From positions 496,001-560,000 of the forward strand of contig NC_017941.2 in assembly GCF_000306765.2 (NCBI RefSeq): DNA of 64,000 nt, written 5' to 3'. The notes under the pieces were generated by a model. It saw nothing but the letters and a program-made list of their open reading frames with translations. It did not search any database and was not told the origin of the DNA. This stretch comes from Haloferax mediterranei ATCC 33500 (lineage in GTDB: Archaea; Halobacteriota; Halobacteria; Halobacteriales; Haloferacaceae). Positions 54,865-62,689 of the stretch are shown in pieces (position 1 is the stretch's first letter; each line of letters opens with the position of its first letter). Position numbers and translations under genes: made by a program.

Positions 54865-56190
54865 TCAACGGACAATTTCGTCAACTAATGAGCCAGGTGA
54901 ATGGCCTTGGAGCCGCTTGTACATGGCACTGACCTGTTTTTCAGTCATCGATGTGATCATATCTGCGACAACCCGTGCATTCTGAGTTTCAGTAGCGACT
55001 TTGAGATTCTCTTGTAATCGGTCCCGGTATGGCTCTGGAATCGCGCTTATACCTGGTTTTCCAGACTCTTCGTACAACGCGTTGAATACGACCCGGATGA
55101 TCCGACGTTGCCCATGTCGTTGAGCATTCAATGACGGGTTTGAGAGCACGTAGTAGCGCGTGATGTGCTTCAATACCTGAATTGTTTCTTCGACGTTATC
55201 GTCTCGTTCTAGGTCGAACTCGTCATCAGTTAGGTCAATTATGATTGGGGGTTCCGTCCCTTCAGAACCATTAATAAAATCAGAAATCAGATTGGAGTCA
55301 AACTGAGCAATTGCGATTCGTTGTTCTTCACTATTCGTATATGGACATTTAAGCGGATCTCTTGCATAGTTGCTATTGATATCGTTTAGGACTCTCCTGA
55401 CATTATCTGCGATTTCTTCTTTCCCCTCCTCTCTGAGATATTGCTCAATATTGCTTGTCTCTTCATCAACCCTGTAATTCTGTTCTGCCTCAACCAAGAG
55501 GCGGTCTAATGGAATGAGACCACTCCGATAGAAATCATCGATATCGTGGACTGCGTACGTGACATCGTCTGCATATTCCATGATCTGTGCTTCGAGCGAT
55601 TGCTTTTCTGTACGGTTCGATCCTTCCCGAGCGAACTCGAATGCCTCTTTTTCGCTTTTATAATAACCCCACTTGTCCTTGTTTGGCTTTTCCGAGCGCG
55701 CCCAGGGATACTTAATCGTCGCGTTGAGCGTTGCTCGCGTTAAGTTGAGGCCGAATCCTTCCTCTCTGTGGTTTGCGAGTCGGGTGAGGATACGGAATGT
55801 CTGTGCGTTCCCTTCGAATCCCAATTCATTCGGTGTGTGTTCTTCTTGCAGGAGTCGATTCAGTTCACGTTCAGCAACATGGCCGAATGGTGGATGGCCA
55901 ATATCGTGGGCGTAGCAGGCGGCGATGACTACCTGTGTATCTAATTCCCTCTCAATTTGTTGATGAGCGTATTCCTGTCTTAGCAGCTCAGCGATTGACT
56001 CACCGACTTGTGCAACCTTGAGTGAGTGAGTTAACCGGTCATGATACAGGTACGATTCCCCAACGTGTGCGATCTGGGTGACGTCTTTTAACCGACGGAA
56101 TTCTGGTGCGTACGTGATCCGATCTCGGTCTCGACGGAATGCACTTCGATATTCTTCCTCTGTTTCGGTGTATTGACGATCTGTTCGCAT
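54865..56190 (-). CDS. dGTP triphosphohydrolase (HD-domain dGTPase)
   Basis: 441 residues. HD-domain metal residues: His55 in RLTHSLKVA, His95-Asp96 in CYAHDIGHPPFGH, and a downstream Asp in MEYADDVTYAVHDIDD. EFRRLKDVTQ is the dGTPase nucleotide-binding N-terminal motif. Hydrolyses dGTP to deoxyguanosine and triphosphate. AT-rich coding relative to flanks; no partner gene apart from the HTH protein, convergent with it. Confidence 0.88.
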   Translation of the reverse strand: MRTDRQYTETEEEYRSAFRRDRDRITYAPEFRRLKDVTQIAHVGESYLYHDRLTHSLKVAQVGESIAELLRQEYAHQQIERELDTQVVIAACYAHDIGHPPFGHVAERELNRLLQEEHTPNELGFEGNAQTFRILTRLANHREEGFGLNLTRATLNATIKYPWARSEKPNKDKWGYYKSEKEAFEFAREGSNRTEKQSLEAQIMEYADDVTYAVHDIDDFYRSGLIPLDRLLVEAEQNYRVDEETSNIEQYLREEGKEEIADNVRRVLNDINSNYARDPLKCPYTNSEEQRIAIAQFDSNLISDFINGSEGTEPPIIIDLTDDEFDLERDDNVEETIQVLKHITRYYVLSNPSLNAQRHGQRRIIRVVFNALYEESGKPGISAIPEPYRDRLQENLKVATETQNARVVADMITSMTEKQVSAMYKRLQGHSPGSLVDEIVR

Positions 56191-57119
56191 GGCTCATACG
56201 AGATCATCCTGAATGGATGAATCTCTAGATATGTAGTATGTTCCCAATGCACATACAAATGTCTATGTACGAATAGTTGGAGTATGTTGTCTGAAATATT
56301 CGCAGATACTATCAACTAGATCTGTGCGGAGGCAGAATCTAACCGGATTCGCAGCGAAGTTCCTAAAGTTAGAACTAGGTTATCAATCATCGTTCTTCAG
56401 TGGCAACAACGAAAACCCGAAGCCGAGCGACCCTACATCATTCCGGCTTGACGACAATCGTCAAGTCCGTTTTGGATGCAAAGCAGTTACTTCGAATACC
56501 AACCCCTGTTTCAGGCGGAATACACCCCTCACATCTCCCGCAACAAGACCTCCTAAGCAACCATCGCCAGCCGACACCCAGCGGCCATCGAACAGGGGGA
56601 GTAGAGCGTCGCCGAAAGCCCCCACCACTTCCGGTCGAATCGGAGGTAAAAATAGGGCGTCACAGCCATCGTACGTGGGGGAGAGGGCAGTCATCGACAG
56701 TGTGATTTACGGTGGCAATCGTGAGGAGTGGGCGGCAAATACGTGCGAAAATCGGGGAGAGACGCCGAATCGAAATCGGTCGATACACCCCCAGTACAAG
56801 CGGATGTAACGGGTATTCGGAAATATAGGGATTGGGTGTGGGCGAAGACGCAGGTCGATACAACGGCATCGAATCGAGCGGTGGGCATCCGGAAATCACA
56901 GGTGAGGCGAGCCAGGAAGCTGCAACGTGAGGAGAGAAGAACAGGGCACTGACTGTACCGGCGTGCATCGAGGCGTCTGTGTACACCCTCGAAACGAACG
57001 GGTGTGAGAAGCGACTCACGAGACACCCCACAGAATGGGTGTACAAACGACGGTGAATACGACGAGCGTGTCGCGGCACGAAACACCTTACTAACCCCCC
57101 ACGAGACCACGCAGTAGCG
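56191..57119. other. Gene-poor part of the island
   Basis: 929 bases between the divergently read dGTPase and primase-like genes. Frames at 56324-56809 and 56728-56952 exist, but their composition is not convincingly protein-like. The strongest structure is the degenerate direct repeat reported below. No origin-recognition box was found. Confidence 0.45.
56778..56901 (+). repeat. Degenerate direct repeat with 72-75-base period
   Basis: ggtcgataca at 56778 recurs at 56853 (offset 75) and gg(t/c)at(t/c)cggaaat recurs 72 bases apart. In the small frame starting at 56728 these read VDT...GIRKYR and VDT...GIRKSQ, with the difference in offset equal to one codon. Confidence 0.55.
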
Positions 57120-58364
57120 ATGACGCCACCACTCCCGACGCGGGCTGCGATGCCGGACGAACTTCTCGACCGAGCCCAGTGGGTGGGGTGGCAAAAACAG
57201 ACGCGCGGTGGAGATGAGACGAAGGTTCCGCTGGACGTAACCGGTGGGTATGCATCGGCGACAGACGCCGCGACGTGGACGACATTTGACGAGGCGCTGG
57301 CGTACGCAACAGACGGGCCTGCGGATGGCGTGGGATACGTGTTCAGCGACGACGACCCCATCGTTGGTGTCGACCTCGACAAGTGTCGCAACAGCGAGAC
57401 GGGAGCGACCGAAGCGTGGGCACAAGAGATAATCGACCGCCTGGATTCCTACACAGAAGTCAGTCCATCAGGCACCGGCTATCACATTCTCGTTCAGGGC
57501 TCGCTTCTACCCGACGGCAATCGCACAGGCAACCTCGAACTGTACGAACACGCGCGATTCTTCACGATGACAGGCGACCGCGTCGACGACACACCACCCA
57601 AGGTGGCCGAGCGGACCGCAGCGCTCGCGGAGATACACAGCGCGTACTTCGAGACGCCAACAGACGCCGAGCCACCACGCGCCACACAGAGCCACACAGA
57701 GAGAACGCAAGCGGAACCACCGAACGAGACATCCGAGCGTGGAAACGACCTCACAGACGACGACGTGATTAGACGCGCATCGAACGCTGCAAACAGCGTG
57801 AAATTCCGCCGCCTGTGGGGTGGCGATACGAGCGCGTACGACAGTCGCTCAGACGCCGACATGGCACTGTGTTCGTTGCTGGCGTTCTGGACGGCAGGGG
57901 ACGCTACCCAGATGGACCGCCTGTTTCGCGACTCCGGACTGTATCGCGAGAGATGGGACGAGGTGCACTTTGCGGATGGGTCGACCTACGGCGAGAAGAC
58001 AATCGAGCGGGCGGTATCGGGGACGAGCGAGTTTTACGACCCGACAGGATTTTCGAGTGCAGTTCGACGTTCGACAACGCGGACGGACCTGTCTCGACGG
58101 GCAGAGCGTGACCGACGTGAGAAAACCGATTCGGGGACAGCGCCACGAGAGACAACGACGCCTCAGGACGGGCCTACTGACGACCATCTCGACCGGCTCG
58201 ACGAGCTGCAAGAACACCTCGAATCAGTGCTCGAAGAAAACGAGCGTCTCGAAGCCGAACTCGAACGCGAACGCGAGCGACGACGTGAACTAGAAGCGCA
58301 GTTGGAGGACGTGGCTGACGATGCAGACGATGGCGGGTGGTCGCTGTTTGGGTGGTTTCGATAG
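57120..58364 (+). CDS. Primase-polymerase-like (NrS-1-type AEP) protein
   Basis: 414 residues. N-terminal archaeo-eukaryotic primase-like domain: acidic GVDLDKC (Asp85, Asp87), SPSGTGYHI (residues 115-123) and ARFFTMTGDRV. Next, a helical NrS-1 polymerase-like HBD region (DADMALCSLLAFWTAGD; DRLFRDSGLYRERWDE). C-terminus: a coiled coil rich in Glu and Arg, ending GGWSLFGWFR. Such proteins occur on haloarchaeal plasmids and viruses. No helicase, Orc1 or integrase next to it. Confidence 0.78.
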   Translation: MTPPLPTRAAMPDELLDRAQWVGWQKQTRGGDETKVPLDVTGGYASATDAATWTTFDEALAYATDGPADGVGYVFSDDDPIVGVDLDKCRNSETGATEAWAQEIIDRLDSYTEVSPSGTGYHILVQGSLLPDGNRTGNLELYEHARFFTMTGDRVDDTPPKVAERTAALAEIHSAYFETPTDAEPPRATQSHTERTQAEPPNETSERGNDLTDDDVIRRASNAANSVKFRRLWGGDTSAYDSRSDADMALCSLLAFWTAGDATQMDRLFRDSGLYRERWDEVHFADGSTYGEKTIERAVSGTSEFYDPTGFSSAVRRSTTRTDLSRRAERDRREKTDSGTAPRETTTPQDGPTDDHLDRLDELQEHLESVLEENERLEAELERERERRRELEAQLEDVADDADDGGWSLFGWFR

Positions 58365-58574
58365 GGCGGTGGGTTGCGTCGGTAGGTGATCAACGGAGAG
58401 TCATCCGAGAATGATTCAGAAGAGCGTTACTGCGTGAACTCAGATGGCTACCGAGCCGATCTCAGTAGAGCAATTAATGAAGCTCAATATCTACTTACTT
58501 GTTTACTATAGACGTCACGTACTCTTTCCTGTCGCCGGCGTTCGCAGCGCTACTCAGTAAAGGGGCGTGCAACA
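58365..58574. other. Intergenic region without gene
   Basis: AT-rich, between the converging primase-like and small membrane protein genes. No repeats or folds recognised. Confidence 0.4.
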
Positions 58575-58826
58575 TCACTCTGCATCTGGTGTGGGCTTGA
58601 ACAACGCTATTATGTCAATAAGGTCGAATGCGATGACGCCGAGTCCACTCAAAACCCAGATGAATGTGACAACAACTGTAGAGAGGGTGTATTCACCAGC
58701 GATGACACGCTGTAGAACGCCGAAATACACCATCCCAGCAGTGAACAGTGCGTAGTAGAGGTTATTGAGTAGAAGTCTTGTAGCCGTTCGATTCATTTGG
58801 GTTGCACATCCTAACCAACTATGCAT
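58575..58826 (-). CDS. Small two-span membrane protein (83 residues)
   Basis: Two hydrophobic helices, NNLYYALFTAGMVYFGVL and VVVTFIWVLSGLGVIAF, with an acidic tail. AT-rich coding. Divergent from the cysteine-rich peptide gene with 59 bases between. Small two-span proteins serve as immunity proteins in other bacteriocin loci, but this is only a suggestion. Confidence 0.65.
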   Translation of the reverse strand: MHSWLGCATQMNRTATRLLLNNLYYALFTAGMVYFGVLQRVIAGEYTLSTVVVTFIWVLSGLGVIAFDLIDIIALFKPTPDAE

Positions 58827-58885
58827 CTAGTAATAATGTTTTTGACACAATATGAAATGGTTAAAATTTTATAAAATGTATACAT

Positions 58886-59440
58886 TTGTCATACTTAGTA
58901 GGGTACGAATATATTTCTGACACTAAACACGAAATCGACATTTTCCAGACACCGGCCCCACGTGGCAACAACAAAAAGCCGTCCATCACGACACAGAATA
59001 TAGAAGGTGGCGACACTATCGGCCATATCAGTATAAATGCAAAGAATGGCGAAGTGAACAAACAGTCAACACAGATCTCTTCGGCGAATGAGAAGAGTAG
59101 TGACGTAAGTATCGAAAAAAGTGGAGGTTGCAACAGCGGATTTTCAGCAACTATCGCAACTATTGTCGCTTGTTCTGGTGGTTGTGGTGCTTGCTGGTAC
59201 AGTCTTTTGACGAAAAACATCCAGGCCTTCTTTGCTACTTGCGGCGCTTGTGGAGGGTGTAGCATTAAATTGTATTGCTGTGCTGGAGCTGCAGCGCCCG
59301 ATAGCATCTGCAGTGCTGTCCTAGATTACATTGCAACGCATCCGCCGAGCCCAATGAACCCAGGGGTGGCAGGGTTCACAGCTGGAGTCGGTGTTTTCTT
59401 CCTTGACGGGTGCCGGAGTGGTGGTCAGAGCTGCCTTTAA
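58886..59440 (+). CDS. Cysteine-rich peptide precursor, halocin-like
   Basis: 184 residues from the TTG at 58886; no ATG or GTG is available in frame upstream before the stop at 58862. The N-terminal ~80 residues are polar (KHEIDIFQTPAPRG; Ser/Asn-rich). The C-terminal ~100 residues contain 12 cysteines, many in CxxC spacing (CSGGCGACW, CGACGGC, YCC), in a Gly/Ala-rich, hydrophobic context, as in the mature part of halocin C8. No twin-arginine signal visible. Composition is AT-rich. A hairpin follows the stop. Confidence 0.6.
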   Translation: MSYLVGYEYISDTKHEIDIFQTPAPRGNNKKPSITTQNIEGGDTIGHISINAKNGEVNKQSTQISSANEKSSDVSIEKSGGCNSGFSATIATIVACSGGCGACWYSLLTKNIQAFFATCGACGGCSIKLYCCAGAAAPDSICSAVLDYIATHPPSPMNPGVAGFTAGVGVFFLDGCRSGGQSCL

Positions 59441-59448
59441 GAATATTT

Positions 59449-59462
59449 AGCAGAAAACTGCT
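59449..59462 (+). terminator. Hairpin after the cysteine-rich peptide gene
   Basis: AGCAG-aaaa-CTGCT, a perfect 5-base stem 8 bases past the stop at 59440. Archaeal terminators are usually T-rich rather than stem-dependent, so the role is uncertain; nearby T-rich DNA could serve. Confidence 0.35.
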
Positions 59463-59758
59463 CTAAGTCAATACAACTGAATGCTTGGTTGTGTCCTGTA
59501 TATATAGAATAGAATGCTCTGCTTACCAGTATCAACAATGTCTGTTTTACAGATCTCCTGCAATCAACGTGTTATGACCGCTAGTGAATAGTTATCTTCG
59601 AACGCCCCCGCGTTGACGAGTCGAGGGCCTCCGTGCGCGCCTCGGCCATCGGCCTGCGGTGCTACTGTCGGCCGTCTTCCTCGTCGACGCGGCCCGTTCA
59701 GTCCACCCGGTTACGAAGCATTCGACAGGTGGCTCTATTGTCGTCGGAAAAATCCCCG
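59463..59758. other. Right boundary of the AT-richer island
   Basis: Composition changes abruptly near 59,590-59,610 from AT-rich to the GC-rich pattern of the pilus operon. No gene or tRNA is seen. The break is a candidate island edge. Confidence 0.45.
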
Positions 59759-60307
59759 TCACTCCGGCCTAAAGACGAACGTCAAGTCCGTCTCGGACTG
59801 CGGCGTCCCGATTCGCACGTCGACGAGGGCGGCGACGATAGCGGTCTCTCCGGCGCGCTCCTGAACGACCACGCCGTCGTCTGCGACGCACTGGCCGAAG
59901 TCGCGGTACGTGCTCTCGGGGCAGTTTCTGAGCGCCCATCCCGCGGCGACCGAGTTGTTAGTCGAGAGTGACACACCACCGGAACCGGTGTGTGCGTGTT
60001 CGATTCGCGTGAGCGACGGGTCGAGTTGCGACCTGAAGTCTGCGACCGCCGACTCCCTCGCGGCCCAACTGTACCGGCCTGCGACATCCGCGGTCGCGGC
60101 CTCGACAGCGTCGTCTGTCGCTGCGGCCACGTCATCAACCGGCGGGGCGGCGTCCGTGACGGCGTAGCCGAGTTGCGCGTGTACGAGCACGATGGTAAGT
60201 AACGCGACTACGACGACTGCGCCGGAGACGAGGACGAGTTGCCCGCGGTCGGTGCTCGTCCTGTCCGTCTCGTCGCTCCCGCTGAACAGTCGGCTCACGG
60301 GTACCAC
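59759..60307 (-). CDS. Prepilin-like protein in pilus operon
   Basis: 182 residues from the GTG at 60307. Short charged N-terminus, then DRGQLVLVSGAVVVVALLT, with an R-G|Q processing site before the hydrophobic helix, as in archaeal class III signal peptides cut by PibD. Remainder is extracellular beta-rich. Last gene of the run seen here. Haloarchaeal DUF family typical of pil operons. Overlaps its upstream neighbour by 13 bases. Confidence 0.72.
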   Translation of the reverse strand: MVPVSRLFSGSDETDRTSTDRGQLVLVSGAVVVVALLTIVLVHAQLGYAVTDAAPPVDDVAAATDDAVEAATADVAGRYSWAARESAVADFRSQLDPSLTRIEHAHTGSGGVSLSTNNSVAAGWALRNCPESTYRDFGQCVADDGVVVQERAGETAIVAALVDVRIGTPQSETDLTFVFRPE

Positions 60308-60753
60308 ACCTCCAGCGTCGCGGTACAGCGAGGCACCGCAACCGACGCGGTTCCGACCCGCGCCGTCTCCGGTGGTTGGGTACCGACCGTTCCAACGTCG
60401 GTTCGGAGCGAGACGAACGCGCCGGTCGGAAGCCCCGCTGTTGCGACCTCGTGTAAGCGCGCCGCTCGGGCGTCGAAGTCACCCGGCGAAGCGCAGGCCG
60501 CTCCGAGGAACGTTCCCGGTCCGTCGGCAGGCACGTCCGCGACGAGCGCCGCAGCGTCTGTCGCCCGCTGATCGAGAGCCGTTTCGGTCCCTACGGGTGC
60601 AGTCGGCGTCAATGAGAAACTCGCCGCGACGGCGAGGATAAACAGCGTCGCCACCGCCGCCTCGACCATCGTAAGCGAGAGTTGACCGCGAGACTCGTTC
60701 GACAGTACGTCGGAACCGCCACGACCGCGGTCGAATCCGAGCGGGTCACGCAT
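60295..60753 (-). CDS. Prepilin-like protein in pilus operon
   Basis: 152 residues. SRGQLSLTMVEAAVATLFILA gives an R-G|Q site followed by a pilin-like helix containing Glu at position +9 or +10, the canonical pilin glutamate. Only ~75 hydrophilic residues follow. Overlaps its neighbours by 8 to 13 bases. Confidence 0.75.
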   Translation of the reverse strand: MRDPLGFDRGRGGSDVLSNESRGQLSLTMVEAAVATLFILAVAASFSLTPTAPVGTETALDQRATDAAALVADVPADGPGTFLGAACASPGDFDARAARLHEVATAGLPTGAFVSLRTDVGTVGTQPPETARVGTASVAVPRCTATLEVWYP

Positions 60754-61429
60754 CGACGGTCACCTCGATTCGGGCCGCTTCCGTCTCGAATAGCGTCGCG
60801 GTTGCAGTGACGCTGCCCGTTGGAGCGGGACCGACTCGCTCGACGCGAATCACCGGGTCGGCGTAGTCTGTGACGTTCACGGTGTGCGTGCCCTCGATTC
60901 CGGTCGGTCGGTGCAGGACGACCCTGTCGCCGACGCGAATCGTTCGGACGGTCGTATCCGGGTCGGGGTTCACGTCGAACTGAATTCGGTTCGTTCGACC
61001 ATTGAGGGTCGCCGCATCGCTGTCGTTGAGGTCGATTGTCTCGCTGGCAGTGCGCGTCTCGATGGCGACCGCACCCCGTGAGACGGTGGTCCCGCCCTGC
61101 GGGTCACCTTGGGCGGCTATCGTCTCTCCGTCGACTCGGACGCGGAAGTCGACGCTTCGAAGCGTGGGCACGGCCGTCGCGAGTTCGCTGGCATTCGTCT
61201 TGTTTACGAGCGACTTATCGATGCGTCCCTGCGCCGTCGTTAGCGGCGAGTCGGTGACGAGCGCGTCCGCTGCACGTTCGGCTTGGTGCTGTTCGAGCGG
61301 GTCGTTCGTTGCGTCTGCGAGTGTTCGGTCGGCGACGACGATACTCCCCGCAGTGACGGTCGTCACGAGGACGAGCGCTACTGCGAGACCGGCGAGCGTC
61401 GTCTGTGCGCGGGCCGTCGCGGTCGTCAC
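60746..61429 (-). CDS. Prepilin-like protein in pilus operon
   Basis: 227 residues from the GTG at 61429. ARAQTTLAGLAVALVLVTT gives an R-A|Q site and a helix without the pilin Glu. Large Thr/Asp-rich extracellular part. GTGA-type 4-base overlap with the preceding gene. Confidence 0.72.
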   Translation of the reverse strand: MTTATARAQTTLAGLAVALVLVTTVTAGSIVVADRTLADATNDPLEQHQAERAADALVTDSPLTTAQGRIDKSLVNKTNASELATAVPTLRSVDFRVRVDGETIAAQGDPQGGTTVSRGAVAIETRTASETIDLNDSDAATLNGRTNRIQFDVNPDPDTTVRTIRVGDRVVLHRPTGIEGTHTVNVTDYADPVIRVERVGPAPTGSVTATATLFETEAARIEVTVDA

Positions 61430-61953
61430 TGCCCGCCTCCGTTCGAGAGTTCAACTGCCGTTTCGTCGTCATCAACGACGACGCGGACGACACAGTCGGT
61501 ACCGCTGTCCCACGTGCCAGAGACGCTTACTGATTCAGGGAGCGTGACCGGTAGTTGTCGGTCGAACGCGTCGTTCGGATGGTCGAGAACGAGCGCGGGA
61601 GCCGTCACGTTGGCGTCGGTGGCGAGCGTGGCATTCTGCACGAACTCGATTCGGTAGGTGCTCCCGCGAATCGACCGCGGAATATCGACGGTCGCTTGGT
61701 GAGTTCCGCGAACTGCCGCGTCGGGAACCGTCGCAGTCGTTTCGACGCGCTCAGCTGCCGTCGAGAGCGTTTTGTCGGCGAGTTCGTGGCCGACTGCGTC
61801 GCGGTGGTCGGGGACGACGCCGCCGAAGAGGATGGTCGTCAATAGCCCGATGAACAGCACGACGATTGCGGCTTCGAGGGCCTTGCCGACGACCGGGACG
61901 ACGGCGCGCCGGGCAGTCCGAAATGAGGTCGTCGTTCCGTGTTCCTCAGCCAC
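61426..61953 (-). CDS. Single-span membrane protein in pilus operon
   Basis: 175 residues from the GTG at 61953. ALEAAIVVLFIGLLTTILFGG helix preceded by a ~30-residue cytoplasmic part rich in Arg. No clear R-G|Q site, so it is likely an anchor rather than a processed pilin. Overlaps the upstream gene by 8 bases. Confidence 0.7.
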   Translation of the reverse strand: MAEEHGTTTSFRTARRAVVPVVGKALEAAIVVLFIGLLTTILFGGVVPDHRDAVGHELADKTLSTAAERVETTATVPDAAVRGTHQATVDIPRSIRGSTYRIEFVQNATLATDANVTAPALVLDHPNDAFDRQLPVTLPESVSVSGTWDSGTDCVVRVVVDDDETAVELSNGGGQ

Positions 61954-62689
61954 GGTCGACCACCACCGTGAGGTCGTACCGGGCTAACGTGAGCGTCCGG
62001 TCGTCGGGGACGGCCACGACGACGCTCTCGACGCCATCGTCGTCGTAGTCTGTGCGCGTTGGGGTGAAGCCGCGGCGCTCGAACGCTCGTTCCCATGCAC
62101 TTGGGACCGCGGTCTCGATGGCGACGGTGTAGGTGTCGGTGGGGAGGTCGACCACGGTTCGATTGGTTCGCGTTCGGAGTGTTGCCCCCGAACCGAGTCC
62201 GCCACCGTCGGTCGAATTCGTTGTCAGCACCGGAAGCGCGAGAAACGCTGCATCACCGGCGAGCGAGAGCGGAACTGGTGTGGCGAGGGTGGCGCTTTCT
62301 CCCGTTCCGCGGGCCACCGCCCCGCCGACGAAGGCGACTCGGTGGCCACCCAATTCGGCGGCGTAGCCGTCGGCGTCGTAGGTTCGGTTGGTTCCCGATT
62401 CCGAGAGGATTCGGACGGTTCGGTTCACTCGTGAGAGGTCGCCGTCGGTGACGCGAACCGGATGGCTACCATTCGCGCCGGCGAAGACGCCATCTCGGAG
62501 GTCGGTGAAACCCTCGACGGCGGCGTCCGCGTCGGCGGTCGCAACTTGTGCGTCAACGAGCGTTCCGACGCTCGCGGTCAAGAGACCGATGGCGACGACG
62601 CCGATTCCGAGGAGGAGCGCGACGCCGACGACGTTCGATTGGGCGCGGGTACGGGCTGTCCCGTTCAGTTGGGTGAGGACGCGGCTCAT
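61946..62689 (-). CDS. Prepilin-like protein in pilus operon
   Basis: 247 residues from the ATG at 62689, which forms an ATGA overlap with the pilC stop. TRAQSNVVGVALLLGIGVVAI gives an R-A|Q site and a pilin-type helix. Mostly acidic Ser/Thr-rich extracellular part (VRVTDGDLSRVNRTVRIL). Confidence 0.72.
   Translation of the reverse strand: MSRVLTQLNGTARTRAQSNVVGVALLLGIGVVAIGLLTASVGTLVDAQVATADADAAVEGFTDLRDGVFAGANGSHPVRVTDGDLSRVNRTVRILSESGTNRTYDADGYAAELGGHRVAFVGGAVARGTGESATLATPVPLSLAGDAAFLALPVLTTNSTDGGGLGSGATLRTRTNRTVVDLPTDTYTVAIETAVPSAWERAFERRGFTPTRTDYDDDGVESVVVAVPDDRTLTLARYDLTVVVDRG

Noticed and set aside
56324..56809. 161-residue frame as a gene
   Set aside because: Rich in Arg, Pro and Ser with no acidic bias, unlike haloarchaeal proteins; no motif and no start signal.
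56660..57425. Two overlapping minus-strand frames (~244 residues)
   Set aside because: They are shadows of the primase-like gene that run on by chance into the gap.
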